This document shows positions 16,324 through 25,552 of a stretch of 55,089 nucleotides of DNA, piece by piece (the stretch's first letter is position 1; each line of letters starts with the position of its first letter). The DNA is from Betaproteobacteria bacterium. GTDB taxonomy: Bacteria; Pseudomonadota; Gammaproteobacteria; Burkholderiales; Burkholderiaceae_D. The translations under genes were made by a program, and so were the position numbers. The stretch is from NCBI GenBank assembly GCA_013287275.1, contig JABDED010000012.1, positions 1-55,089 on the forward strand, given 5' to 3'. Under the pieces are notes generated by a model. It saw only the letters and a program-made list of their open reading frames with translations, was not told the DNA's origin and searched no databases.

Positions 16324-16623
16324 TTAGCCGCGCAGCCGCCGCATCAATTCCGCAGTGCTGTCGTCCATCGGCAAGCCATCCTTGCGCAACAGCTGGACGT
16401 GCAGCACTAGATTTTCCAGCACCAGCTTGGCAGTGGTCGCCAGCAAAGACAGCTGGCGGTCTTCGTCGCTGAGCACGTCCATTTCTGACATCATCTCGCA
16501 CAGTTTGTTGGCGACCAGGGACCGTAGTGCTTCTTCCTCAAACGGCAGATCGGCAAAGTCGATAGGATCCTCTGTTTCGACTTCCTGGATCAATACTTCT
16601 AATTGCTCTGGAGTAACCGACAT
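16324..16623 (-). CDS. Hypothetical small acidic protein, 99 residues
   Basis: Not a family I recognise. It is very acidic and predicted mostly helical (MSVTPEQLEVLIQEVETEDP at the start, SLLATTAKLVLENLVLHVQLLRK in the centre). There are no Cys motifs beyond one cysteine and no signal peptide. GGGAGGT precedes the start by eight bases, which supports it as a real gene. It lies directly upstream of ynfA on the same strand (48 bases), so the two may be cotranscribed. Confidence 0.75.
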   Translation of the reverse strand: MSVTPEQLEVLIQEVETEDPIDFADLPFEEEALRSLVANKLCEMMSEMDVLSDEDRQLSLLATTAKLVLENLVLHVQLLRKDGLPMDDSTAELMRRLRG

Positions 16624-16741
16624 GATGGAATACCTCCCCGTGATTTGGCGCGTCCATGATTAAGGTAACACCCAGCCGCCGGAAAGTACATATGCGGATA
16701 CCTTCCAATACGTCCTTCACTACCGAACTTGAGAATCCCGC

Positions 16742-18307
16742 TTACCGCTGATTACCATATACATACCAGCGGTCACCGTTCTTGATGAATTGTGTTTCAA
16801 CACGAATCTGGCCAAGTTCAGTCTGTACGATTGCTTTTACATAGGCGAGATTTCCTTCCTCACGAAATTCTGTGAGTTTCCATTCGTAGCTGCGGATGAA
16901 CGAAAATGCCCCCTCTAAAAACTCACTGCGCAAGGCGACGCGATCTTTGCCATCTCTTTTATAATTCACATGGTATTGCACCATAAGCTCGTCGATGTTG
17001 CTGCTACCCCAGGCAGCAGCGAGTCTGCCTAGCAATTGATTAACGCCGGCAGGGATCGTCAGAGTGGCAAGCGGTTGTATCGTAGCGTTTTTTGATTCCA
17101 GGGCAGACCACAGGCTGTAAGATTCCAACCCCATTGACTCATTGTATATATTCGCATTCCTGGCGACTCCTGTCTGCACCATCACGAGCTTTGAGCCGGG
17201 ATCTACATAGATCATCTGGCCGTACACGCCGATTAAGGCAAATCGCCGCTTCTCGCCGGGCATTATCCAGAACTGATAGCCATAGCCGAAGAGTCCGGTG
17301 GCTTTCCCTGGCCAGAATGCTTGCGGCTGACTATGCCAATCGGTCGCTTCCAGTAAATAGGATTTCGGCAAAATCTGGATTCCATTGAGCATGCCATCAT
17401 AGGCAAGCAGCGTACCCAGCCTGCCATAATCTCGCAAGACCGCGTTAAAACTTCCCTCGGCGGTCTCGTTTCCCTGCAGATCAATGCTCCAGGTAGCATC
17501 TTCCTCTGCACCCATTGGTTTCCACAACTTCTCGTCCATGTAGTCGGAAAGGGTTTTCTTGGTGGCAGATCTAATGACCAAGCCCAAAATACACGTCTGG
17601 ACCGATGCATAGTGGAAGCGCGTGCCGTCTTCTGTCTCACGTTGGTCAAAGGTCTGTATTGCTTCAACCAGGTTCCGTTTTCCCCAAATTTCGGCAAAAC
17701 GCGCAAGATCATCCTGGCCGCCATAGTCTTCTGTAAATTTGACACCGGACGACATCCGCAACAGGTTGCGCAGCGACGTGTCTCCATACGTATAACCCGC
17801 CAGTTCCGGCAGATATTTTGACGCTTTATCATCTAAAGAACCTATGCTCTTGTCTTCAAGCGCAAATCCTATCGCAAGACTGGTAATGGACTTCACCATT
17901 GAATGCGAAGTAAACCTGTCGCCAGGCTTGCGGTCATATTGATAGCGTTCAACCAGTATTTCGCCGTCCTTCAATATCAGCAGCCCGGTAATACGCTGAC
18001 GCTGCATGAAATCATCGATGGAATACGACTTTCCTTGGAATTCATAGCGAAGCGTAGGCTCTACCGGTGCCCTGCGCAGCATGCTTGGAAACTGCGCCCT
18101 TTCCAGCGTGCGGTTGAGAAGTATCTTGTCCAGATTAGAGAAGGAACCGACCCGCGTCGCTTCATCGTAGTACCAGTTTTTGTACGTTCCGTACGGATAT
18201 CCATGAGCCTTGCCGAGCAAAGCTTCATCGGGTGCCGCAGCAGTTGAATTTATAAACATGCAGAGCAGCAGCGCACCTGGCAAATACAACAGATTTGAAA
18301 ATCTCAT
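16742..18307 (-). CDS. Serine hydrolase, class C beta-lactamase / NylB-like, secreted
   Basis: A 521-residue exported enzyme. The signal peptide is residues 1-24. The beta-lactamase fold has the S-x-x-K motif at S136-M-V-K139 (SHSMVKS), the second-motif tyrosine at Y233 (FHYASVQT) and the third motif region GVYGQMIYVDP. The sequence around the motifs is like 6-aminohexanoate-dimer hydrolase (NylB) and esterase EstB relatives rather than true AmpC. About 120 extra residues at the C-terminus form a separate alpha/beta domain of unknown role. GC is lower than in neighbours and no ribosome site is visible, which hints at transfer. Confidence 0.88.
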   Translation of the reverse strand: MRFSNLLYLPGALLLCMFINSTAAAPDEALLGKAHGYPYGTYKNWYYDEATRVGSFSNLDKILLNRTLERAQFPSMLRRAPVEPTLRYEFQGKSYSIDDFMQRQRITGLLILKDGEILVERYQYDRKPGDRFTSHSMVKSITSLAIGFALEDKSIGSLDDKASKYLPELAGYTYGDTSLRNLLRMSSGVKFTEDYGGQDDLARFAEIWGKRNLVEAIQTFDQRETEDGTRFHYASVQTCILGLVIRSATKKTLSDYMDEKLWKPMGAEEDATWSIDLQGNETAEGSFNAVLRDYGRLGTLLAYDGMLNGIQILPKSYLLEATDWHSQPQAFWPGKATGLFGYGYQFWIMPGEKRRFALIGVYGQMIYVDPGSKLVMVQTGVARNANIYNESMGLESYSLWSALESKNATIQPLATLTIPAGVNQLLGRLAAAWGSSNIDELMVQYHVNYKRDGKDRVALRSEFLEGAFSFIRSYEWKLTEFREEGNLAYVKAIVQTELGQIRVETQFIKNGDRWYVYGNQR

Positions 18308-18681
18308 AGTCGTAGACCGTTATAGAATTATTTCAAAATTATTGCTGTATTTGCGTATTGTTGACTGCGTTGCGGAAGGTAGCCATCTTGAAAAGTCGTT
18401 GACATATGCTGCCACGAAAACATTGCCAAAGCAACATTAGGTAGCATTATGTTGGACAGCATGGTCGCAGTCGCTTAGTTTCCCGCCCGCAAGGCCGGCA
18501 GCACCCCACGGCCTGCGATCGACCTTGATAAACGTTGAGATTTGGGCTGAGATGAGGGGCCTCGCTGCACCATCCATTCATCAGCCGTGTGAATTTTGTT
18601 ATGATGTGGGGTAACGCCCTTGCCGGCACTGTTACCTGCCGCACATATTTCCATTCTTCACTACTATCCAGAGCCTATCCC
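18308..18681. other. Intergenic region upstream of ilvE
   Basis: Divergent spacer of 374 bases. I see no gene, riboswitch fold or leader peptide with runs of Ile, Val or Leu codons. A TTGACA at 18399-18404 has no good -10 partner. The promoters of the serine hydrolase and of ilvE presumably lie here. Confidence 0.45.
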
Positions 18682-19776
18682 ATGAGCACCCCCAACCTCA
18701 TCGTCACCCCTTCCGCCACCATGCTCAGCGATGCCCAGCGCGCCGAGAAGATGAGCAATCTCAGCTTTGGCCGCACCTTTACCGACCATATGGTCGTGAT
18801 CCCCTATCGCGACGGCGCGTGGCAACAGGGCGAAGTCAAGGCCTACGGGCCTTTGAGCCTGGATCCTTCGACTTCTTCGCTGCACTATGGCCAATCCATT
18901 TTTGAGGGCTTCAAGGCCTTCTCGCAGGCTGATGGCGGTGTCAAGACCTTCAGGCCGCAAGCCAACGGCGAGCGTTTCAACCGCAGCGCCAAGCGCCTGG
19001 CCATGCCTGCCTTGCCGGTAGAATTGTTCATGGAAGCGGCGGATACGCTGATAAGCCTGGACCACCCGTGGGTGCCGGAAAATATCGGTGAAAGCCTGTA
19101 TCTGCGCCCCTTCATGATCGCGACCGATCCCTACCTGGGCGTGCGCCCTTCCCTTGAATACCTGTTCGTGCTGATCGCATCGCCGGCTGGCGCCTACTTC
19201 CCCAAAGGGGTGAAGCCGGTGACTGTCTGGATCAGCGAAGACTATGTGCGCGCCGCGCCCGGCGGCACCGGCGAAGCGAAGTGCGCCGGCAACTACGCCG
19301 CCAGCCTGCTGGCCCAAGAGCAGGCCCAGCAAAAGGGCTGCGACCAGGTGGTATGGCTGGATGCGGTGCATCGCGAATATATAGAAGAGATGGGCGGCAT
19401 GAACCTGTTTTTCGTGTACCAGGAAAACGGCAAAACCACCATCGTCACCCCGGAATTGACCGGCACGCTATTGCCCGGCATCACCCGCCGCAGTCTGCTG
19501 GAGCTGGCCAAGGATCTCGGCTATGAATCCGAAGAACGCAAACTCTCGGTCCAGCAATGGCGCGACGACATCGCCGCCGGCCGCATGACCGAAGTCTTTG
19601 CCTGCGGCACTGCCGCCGTCATCACGCCAGTTGGCGAAGTCAAGGCCAATGGTTTTGAGATGAGCATCAACAAGGGCGAGAACGGCCCGGTCACGATGGC
19701 GCTGCGCGATGCGCTGCTGGCAATCCAGCACGGCACAGCACCTGATACCCACAACTGGATGCATACGGTGGTGTAA
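18682..19776 (+). CDS. ilvE: Branched-chain amino acid aminotransferase IlvE
   Basis: A 364-residue PLP enzyme of fold type IV. It catalyses the last step of isoleucine, valine and leucine synthesis, transferring the amino group from glutamate. Diagnostic features are LHYGQSIFEGFKAF (67-80), RSAKRLAMP, GESLYLRPFM, and the PLP lysine K200 in GTGEAKCAGNYAAS; the C-terminal part has GCDQVVWLD and EMGGMNLFFV. The length fits the longer IlvE subgroup. The start at 18682 fits family N-termini, although no ribosome site is clear. A GC-rich hairpin follows the stop. Confidence 0.95.
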   Translation: MSTPNLIVTPSATMLSDAQRAEKMSNLSFGRTFTDHMVVIPYRDGAWQQGEVKAYGPLSLDPSTSSLHYGQSIFEGFKAFSQADGGVKTFRPQANGERFNRSAKRLAMPALPVELFMEAADTLISLDHPWVPENIGESLYLRPFMIATDPYLGVRPSLEYLFVLIASPAGAYFPKGVKPVTVWISEDYVRAAPGGTGEAKCAGNYAASLLAQEQAQQKGCDQVVWLDAVHREYIEEMGGMNLFFVYQENGKTTIVTPELTGTLLPGITRRSLLELAKDLGYESEERKLSVQQWRDDIAAGRMTEVFACGTAAVITPVGEVKANGFEMSINKGENGPVTMALRDALLAIQHGTAPDTHNWMHTVV

Positions 19777-19784
19777 GTAATAAG

Positions 19785-19816
19785 TGGGCTGCCGCCTGTG
19801 TCAATGCGGCAGCCCA
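19785..19816 (+). terminator. Hairpin after ilvE (terminator-like, no U-tract)
   Basis: A perfect 11-bp stem (TGGGCTGCCGC with its complement) and 10-base loop begin nine bases after the ilvE stop. The run after it is GGTATCTATT, not a true U-tract, so it may stabilise the mRNA end or terminate weakly in either direction between convergent genes. Confidence 0.5.
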
Positions 19817-19848
19817 GGTATCTATTGCAATTCTTCAGCTTCAATTCC

Positions 19849-20154
19849 TCAGCCCCATTTCTTGCCCAACGCATCCAGCCCGGCTTTTTGCAGGTCTTCC
19901 GCCGTCATCGCAATCCGGAACTCGCAGTCCGCATTGAAATACAGGAACCAGGGTTCCGCCAATGCCGGAATCTGCGAGGCCTCGTCTACATTGACCACCA
20001 GCACCGCTCCCCTGTGCCCGTCCTGCTCGGTAAAATAGGCGGCTTCCGGTTTGCTTGCCTCCAGGATGTTGCGGATCTTGGCGCCCGCACTACCGTCCCT
20101 GACTGCCTTGTTGAAAGGCTCGTGGGGTAGCTCTACGTTGATTATCATGCGCAT
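19849..20154 (-). CDS. Hypothetical small protein, dimeric alpha-beta barrel type, 101 residues
   Basis: A short cytoplasmic protein. It opens MRMIINVELPHEPFNKAVRDG, has AAYFTEQDGHRGAVLVVNVDEASQIPALAEPWF in the middle and ends LQKAGLDALGKKWG. The pattern of two beta-alpha-beta units with a C-terminal RIAMTAEDL strand/helix resembles the ferredoxin-like DUF3303 / monooxygenase-like group, but I cannot name a function. AAGGAG sits seven to eight bases before the start. It is the second of two small same-strand genes; the NTF2-like gene lies 105 bases upstream. Confidence 0.8.
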   Translation of the reverse strand: MRMIINVELPHEPFNKAVRDGSAGAKIRNILEASKPEAAYFTEQDGHRGAVLVVNVDEASQIPALAEPWFLYFNADCEFRIAMTAEDLQKAGLDALGKKWG

Positions 20155-20259
20155 GACGTTTGTCTCCTTAGTTATATTGATGTCTGCATGGATAAGGGGA
20201 TGCAGTCAGCGCAACATTGCTGCCGCATCCCCGGGTTGATGCCCGGTATGACCGTCCTT

Positions 20260-20646
20260 CTACAGCCCGTAGCGCGCCGCCGTATCCGAAAATCCGCGCC
20301 AGCGCGTGACCCTGCCGTTTTTCACTGTGAACACATGCGCCCACTGGCTGGAAAATTCTTTCCCGGTTTCCACATTCTTCGCCTGCGACCAGCCAAGGAC
20401 AGTAACGTGCTCGCCGGCCTCTATGAATTCGCGCGGTTCGAATGCAGAGATCGCATCGGCCGTAGGGATTGCGGCAAAGAATGCACCGACCTCAGCGCGG
20501 CTATGCCGCGGACCGGCATACGGCAGGCTTTTTGGGCCGACGAATTCCCAGTCAATATCGTTGGCGACCAACTCCAAAATTGCCGGCACGTCTCCCCGGC
20601 CAAAGGCAGCATATGCCTGTTGAACAATATCAATAGCAGTACCCAT
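20260..20646 (-). CDS. SnoaL-like / NTF2-fold protein
   Basis: A 128-residue protein of the nuclear transport factor 2 fold. Signature segments are AAFGRGDVPAILELVANDIDWEFVGP at the N-terminus, FFAAIPTADAISAFEPREFIEAGEHVTVLG in the middle, and the ending WAHVFTVKNGRVTRWRGFSDTAARY, which is typical of the ketosteroid isomerase-like branch. The function is usually unknown; some members are epoxide hydrolases or isomerases. GGGGGAG precedes the start. It is not closely similar to the SoxR-linked SnoaL protein at 588-1004. Confidence 0.85.
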   Translation of the reverse strand: MGTAIDIVQQAYAAFGRGDVPAILELVANDIDWEFVGPKSLPYAGPRHSRAEVGAFFAAIPTADAISAFEPREFIEAGEHVTVLGWSQAKNVETGKEFSSQWAHVFTVKNGRVTRWRGFSDTAARYGL

Positions 20647-20757
20647 TTTGTAATCTCCCCCTCTCGATCAACTACCAGGAAACAGCGGCATCAGTTTTGT
20701 ACAGCCGCCAGCGGCGCGGCCTTTGCCCGATGCAGGATTTTTGTAGGTAGAGCAAGG

Positions 20758-20918
20758 TAGTGTCCTGAGTTAAAAATTCGTCGAAGAAAAAAGATGAAAT
20801 CAATGCCATGCGTCGTTGCAAATACTCGCAAGGGGGCCACCCTTGCTCCGTTTTGCGCCTAGCCTGGCACTGATTGCATCATTTTTCATTTTCAACGAAC
20901 TTCTAACTCAGGACACTA
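20758..20918. mobile_element. MITE-like palindromic element, 161 bp
   Basis: Perfect 15-bp terminal inverted repeats TAGTGTCCTGAGTTA bound a sequence whose two halves are roughly complementary over about 55 bases, meeting at a central hairpin GCAAGGG/CCCTTGC (20828-20846). It carries no coding capacity. It lies in the 583-base gap between an NTF2-like and an SRPBCC gene; the remaining 300 bases of the gap hold nothing I recognise. The parent transposon family is unidentified. Confidence 0.7.
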
Positions 20919-21229
20919 GGCAAAAGCACGCAGCCTTAAAAGTGTAGACCTTTTTACCCCGAATACCAGCCGTAGTTGCGGTTCTCAATACAGTTCCAGA
21001 CAGGCATGTTTACCATGCCTGGCATAAGCTCCGCGCATTGACCTCGTGCAATGATGCTGCTGGCTTTCCTGCTGTAGTGGAACGCATTGCATGCTGGGGA
21101 ATTAATTAGCCGCACGAGGGCGGCTTAAATAGCGATAATCGACGCCGTTTTGCTCAGTTCTGCTTGACTTCCCATGCTTCAAAATATTTCATTGATTACT
21201 GAAGAATGAAGGGAAGAATTGCCCCTTCC

Positions 21230-21619
21230 CTATTCTAGATAATTCCGCAGTTTAGCCCAGTACATTTCTTCCCAGCCGCTGGCGAGATGGCTGAAATGCT
21301 GTAATGGGAAACCGGTATGGTCGAAGACCAGCAGCGTGCCGGCGCCTGCCTGTGTTGTCAGGTCAAACCTGGCGATAGAATAAATGCCCTCCTCCCAACT
21401 GGCAACCCGCCACGCCTGGACTATACGCCGGTCCGGCAGCAATTCTATGTGGCGGCCGCTGATCATGCCGCCGAAACAGGAGAAGGCGGCGCCCGCGCCG
21501 TTGCCGATTTCGGCCGGGGCGCCGGTGAATTCGGCAAACTGGCGGCTATCGGTAAGGGCTTGATAGATACGCTGCGGGTTGGCGGCGAAGGCCACCTCCT
21601 GGTGTATGGTGCTGGACAT
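21230..21619 (-). CDS. SRPBCC / AHSA1-family protein
   Basis: A 129-residue START-like domain protein, a distant relative of the one at 14739. It has AANPQRIYQALTDSRQFAEFTG at the N-terminus, FGGMISGRHIELLPDRRIVQAWR in the core and FDHTGFPLQHFSHLASGWEEMYW at the end, the usual AHSA1 pattern. AAGGAG lies seven bases before the ATG at 21619; a TTG two codons upstream would leave only one base of spacing. No regulator is adjacent. Confidence 0.88.
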   Translation of the reverse strand: MSSTIHQEVAFAANPQRIYQALTDSRQFAEFTGAPAEIGNGAGAAFSCFGGMISGRHIELLPDRRIVQAWRVASWEEGIYSIARFDLTTQAGAGTLLVFDHTGFPLQHFSHLASGWEEMYWAKLRNYLE

Positions 21620-21734
21620 GTCCAATCTCCTTCACGGCAAGTGGGCAAGCCGGCTCAGGCTTGCCCCGGATTGTTCAATATACGCTATCAGCAAGGAAAC
21701 CAGTGGACTGTAACAGTGAAATCGGGAGCGGTAC

Positions 21735-21989
21735 ATGCAAGAACTGCTTACGCAAAGATGGATTAGTTGTCCACCGCGAGCCTTTTCCGCAGGCCGGGCG
21801 CAAACCGCATTAATTTCAGGAGCTCATGCCGTCCCGCATTCCAGCCCCGCTATGTACGCCAGCGTACTGTGCCGCCGCTGCGGTGCGCGTAGCCTCTGCG
21901 GCAAATGTGGTGTGTGTGCAGAATATGCTTTTACTTGTTCCTGCATGCACGCACCTTGCAGTAGCGATGGCCTGATCTGCCGACGCTGA
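21735..21989 (+). CDS. Possible small cysteine-rich protein, 84 residues
   Basis: An open frame whose second half is strikingly rich in cysteine: LCRRCGARSLCGKCGVC followed by FTCSCMHAPC and LICRR, ten Cys in about 40 residues, in the style of a zinc-ribbon or metal-binding peptide. GGGAG stands six bases before the ATG, which supports translation. Against it, the first 40 residues look random, and I know no family. It precedes the collagen-like lipoprotein gene on the same strand. Confidence 0.3.
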   Translation: MQELLTQRWISCPPRAFSAGRAQTALISGAHAVPHSSPAMYASVLCRRCGARSLCGKCGVCAEYAFTCSCMHAPCSSDGLICRR

Positions 21990-22671
<682 letters not shown>

Positions 22672-22832
22672 CTACCCATATACCCGCAATACCACGCCCG
22701 CCGGCATCAACCCACGAGGCAAATCCATGCGCGCCGCTGTCGATCACGGCCCTGCCCGATCGCGCATAATTTGCCCAGGCGCCAAAATTGAGGCTAAAAT
22801 GACAACACCCTCAACCCTGACAGGACTTGGCG

Positions 22833-23270
22833 ATGGACGTACCTGCGTGGTTCAAGCTGATCAAGTGGAATGCGCCTGTTGCGCTGGAAGCCCTCAGGGC
22901 CAACCGTTCGCAGATTCCAGCCGGCCCCGGCGTATATGTGTTCACCAATTATCCCGGCCCCTTGCAGGCCAACCTCGGCGTGCTGTATGTGGGCAAGGCA
23001 AAATCCCTGCATACCCGGCTGCAAAGCTACCTGGTCGATCCCAGCGAGCTGATGATATTTTCTCCGCGCGCCAAGGACGGCAAGCTGAACCGGGCCTTGC
23101 GCCATCCCGGCAAGGTGGCCTTGCTGGTCAAGGTGCAACAAAGATGCAGGGGGATGGGCCTGAACAATTCCGGCATCTGGGTGCGGTGGACGGAGTGCTT
23201 CGCGCCGGGGCCGCTGGAAGACCAGATGATTAAATACCTGCAGCCTGCATTCAACACGAATTTACTTTGA
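22833..23270 (+). CDS. Stand-alone GIY-YIG domain protein
   Basis: A 145-residue protein made essentially of one GIY-YIG nuclease domain. Motif elements are G-V-Y at 33-35 (GPGVYVFTNY), Y-V-G at 52-54 (VLYVGKAKSLHTRLQSYL, with the conserved arginine in TRLQ), and a C-terminal glutamate about residue 129 (LEDQMIKYLQPAFN), which would bind the metal. A basic central loop is present. Such small proteins include repair, restriction and homing relatives; the role here is unknown. AGGA stands seven bases before the ATG at 22833. No mobile element is directly adjacent. Confidence 0.8.
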   Translation: MDVPAWFKLIKWNAPVALEALRANRSQIPAGPGVYVFTNYPGPLQANLGVLYVGKAKSLHTRLQSYLVDPSELMIFSPRAKDGKLNRALRHPGKVALLVKVQQRCRGMGLNNSGIWVRWTECFAPGPLEDQMIKYLQPAFNTNLL

Positions 23271-23365
23271 TTTGCCTTACCCCGTTTTGCCCTGACTGAG
23301 CGGCCCGGACCGATTCATCCCCGACCAGGATCCCACCAATTCTCCTTCCCGCAACGGTGACAGAA

Positions 23366-24061
23366 ATGATCAGACGACACAAAGAGAGACACCGCATGGA
23401 CGCGATAGGCTGGTTGCGCGCGGCGGTGCTGGGCGCCAATGACGGCATTGTGTCCACCGCCAGCCTGGTGCTGGGCGTTGCGTCGGCCAATGCCTTGCAT
23501 GAAAATATCCTGCTGACGGGAATCGCCGGCCTGGTTGCCGGCGCCATGTCCATGGCGACCGGGGAATATGTGTCCGTGTCGTCGCAGGCAGACACTGAAA
23601 AGGCGGCGCTGGCGCAGGAAAAGGCCGAAATCCACACCGATTACCAAAGCGAACACCGGGAGTTGACAGCGATCTATGTCAAGCGCGGCCTGGACGTTCC
23701 GCTCGCGAGGGAAGTCGCAGAGAAGCTGATGCAACACGACGCGCTGGGTGCGCACGCGCGCGATGAGCTTGGCATCACAGAAACGACTACAGCACGCCCT
23801 TTGCAGGCGGCACTCGCTTCGGCCAGCAGCTTTGCGGCGGGGGCGGCTTTACCGCTGGCAGTAGTCGTGCTGGCGCCTGCCCGACACCTGATACCGCTGG
23901 TGGCAGTGGCGGCTTTTGTGTCGCTGATGATACTCGGCGGCCTGGCCGCAAAAACGGGCGGCGCCAACGTCTTCACAGGCGTGGCCCGTGTTGCTTTCTG
24001 GAGTGCGCTGGCGATGGGCGTGACAGCCGGCATAGGCGCGATGTTTGCGGCATTGGCTTAG
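23366..24061 (+). CDS. VIT1/CCC1-family Fe2+/Mn2+ transporter
   Basis: A 231-residue membrane protein. It has the family hallmark GWLRAAVLGANDGIVSTASLVLGVA in TM1, AGAMSMATGEYVSVSSQADTEKA in TM2 (metal-site Met and Glu residues), a cytoplasmic helical segment (residues about 70-140) rich in Glu and Lys, and three further helices ending IGAMFAALA. Family members move Fe(II) or Mn(II) against protons. The ATG at 23366 gives the usual start R-R-H-K-E-R-H-R. Its last 181 bases are duplicated at 25553-25733. Confidence 0.9.
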   Translation: MIRRHKERHRMDAIGWLRAAVLGANDGIVSTASLVLGVASANALHENILLTGIAGLVAGAMSMATGEYVSVSSQADTEKAALAQEKAEIHTDYQSEHRELTAIYVKRGLDVPLAREVAEKLMQHDALGAHARDELGITETTTARPLQAALASASSFAAGAALPLAVVVLAPARHLIPLVAVAAFVSLMILGGLAAKTGGANVFTGVARVAFWSALAMGVTAGIGAMFAALA

Positions 24062-24410
24062 CCGGGCTCAGGAAGTGCAACATCAGCCTGTGTCAATTCG
24101 GCCGCCATACGCAGCTGTCCGGATCGAAGGTGGCATAGCTATGGCGGTACAAATCCTCGGCCTCTTTTTCCCGCGTCTTCCTGCACTCTTCATCAAGCAA
24201 AAAGCCGTCCTCGGGAGGCAGGAATTCGATACGTGTGTCATCCGGCCATGCCGTATCGCCGAACGGCGGCTCCCAGCGCGCACGGAGGGCAATAACTTGA
24301 GTAAGCCATGCCTTCCGGGTTGCGGATACCCCTGGTGACGACAGAGTTGCCCTCCTTGCCGAGTGCGGACGCTGCTGCGGCCGTTTGCGCCTGCACACCT
24401 GACGTACACC
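23881..24410. repeat. Direct duplication, copy A
   Basis: Corresponds to 25553-25972 plus part of 26471-26640 (copy B). It begins inside the VIT gene and ends at the IS remnant. The 3' end of the intact VIT gene is in this copy, the intact downstream gene in the other. Substitutions between copies are few in both coding parts. Confidence 0.85.
24093..24410 (-). pseudogene. Truncated, internally deleted copy of the gene at 25765-26694
   Basis: Sequence from 24062 to about 24300 matches 25734-25972 nearly base for base, then jumps about 497 bases to match 26471 onward. The N-terminal fragment (SGVQAQTAAAASALGKEGNSVV in one frame) and the C-terminal fragment (WEPPFGDTAWPDDTRIEF in another) are thus joined out of frame. 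The 5' end is replaced by IS-derived sequence near 24410. It is a dead copy. Confidence 0.8.
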
Positions 24411-24416
24411 TTCCGA

Positions 24417-24790
24417 TTACCCATATCTTTCGGATGCGAGCTTGAAACCAAGCTGCATGTCCACCAGCCGGCGCATGCCTCGCCACATAACTTTGTTCCC
24501 TGGTGGTGAATCGTTGGAGCGTGCGAGGTAGCCGCCGAGTGGCACAATTTTTTCGAGATAGCGCGAAAGCGGCAGCGCCGCCTGGGATCTCTTGCTGTCT
24601 TTTACCAAGCGGTTGAGGAGGTCAATCTCCGTATGCATCAGTGCTATCTCTGGCTCGACATACGGACACGTGCGGTTGAGCATGGTCAGCCAAAAAATGC
24701 GCCGGTTGATGATGCAGAAAACAGAGACCAGATTGGCGAGCCGTTCCGCCGCGGCAATCCGCTTGCGTTTCGTGCTCGTTGCATTTTTTC
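24417..24790 (-). pseudogene. IS4-family transposase, C-terminal remnant
   Basis: The minus strand encodes about 120 residues of a transposase tail: AERLANLVSVFCIINRRIFWLTMLNRT, then EIALMHTEIDLLNRLVKDSK and the ending KIVPLGGYLARSNDSPPGNKVMWRGMRRLVDMQLGF, which is characteristic of IS4-type DDE transposases. A stop codon closes the frame upstream near 24790, so the catalytic domain is missing. No terminal inverted repeats were recognised. Confidence 0.75.
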
Positions 24791-24995
24791 AATATTGACA
24801 CTTTGTCATTTTGTAAATATCATCATGTTGACACACAAGTCATTTTGATGTTTAATGGCACCCGTTTCGCGCCCACGTCCATAACCGGCAGGTCAGCCAC
24901 CATGAAGAAACAACATGGCCGTGGCCGGAAAAAACCATTGCACCGCGCCGCGGTGCTCACGCCGGCAACCCCGGCCATTTCACAAGAGGATACCC
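24791..24995. other. Leader region of the DUF4136 lipoprotein gene
   Basis: It contains two similar AT-rich blocks, TTGACACTTTGTCATTTTG (24796-24814) and TTGACACACAAGTCATTTTG (24829-24848). Either could supply a -35 box. GC rises sharply after about 24860. Confidence 0.4.
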
Positions 24996-25538
24996 ATGAA
25001 TACCAACCGTCGTTCACTGCTGCTCGGCCTGGCCACCCTGACCCTGGCCTTAGTCGGATGCGCATCCAAACCCGACTTGTCCCACATCCAGGATCCCAAT
25101 GCCGACTTCCACTCATATCACACGTTTGCGTTCCTGCCGGATCAGCCAAGTACCTACCCCTCGCTCGTCGAACGGCACCTGCTCGCCGCCACGCGCAGCC
25201 AGCTCGAGCGCCGCGGCTACACCTTCGACGAGCTGGCCCCGGACGTGCTGGTGAACGTCGCCGCGATCGTGGAGGAGCGGCAAGGGCTGCGCTCGACACC
25301 TGGGAACTTCCCTGGCACGGAGAGCGTGGAGTCGGAAGACTACCGCCTGGGCCGCCTGGGTATCGACCTGATCGATGTGCGCCGCAGGGAGGTGGTTTGG
25401 CACGGCACCGCCGAAGGCCGTCTGAGCGCAGCCATGCTGCGCGAAGCGGGCACCGCAGCCGATAAGACGGTCGAGGCGGTCTTCAAAGGCTTCCCCATTA
25501 AGCCAGGCGCGCGAGCCGCGGCGACGACGGACCGCTAG
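24996..25538 (+). CDS. DUF4136-family lipoprotein
   Basis: A 180-residue lipoprotein. The signal ends in the lipobox LALVGC with the lipidated cysteine at 22. The mature domain follows the DUF4136 (PF13590) pattern: DFHSYHTFAFLP at the start, VERHLLAATRSQLERRGYTFDELAPDVLVNVAA in the middle, and a final strand DVRRREVVWHGTAEGRLS with KTVEAVFKGFP. Function is unknown. Its codon use is more GC-rich than the flanking genes, and it is sandwiched between the duplicated segments next to an IS4 remnant, so it was probably acquired with that insertion. GAGGA is seven bases upstream. Confidence 0.88.
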   Translation: MNTNRRSLLLGLATLTLALVGCASKPDLSHIQDPNADFHSYHTFAFLPDQPSTYPSLVERHLLAATRSQLERRGYTFDELAPDVLVNVAAIVEERQGLRSTPGNFPGTESVESEDYRLGRLGIDLIDVRRREVVWHGTAEGRLSAAMLREAGTAADKTVEAVFKGFPIKPGARAAATTDR

Positions 25539-25552
25539 GCGGCATGCACCGT

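Noticed and set aside
15530-16501. 323-codon minus-strand frame spanning GST, ynfA and the small acidic gene
   Set aside because: It crosses three recognised genes on both strands and their spacer; there is no domain.
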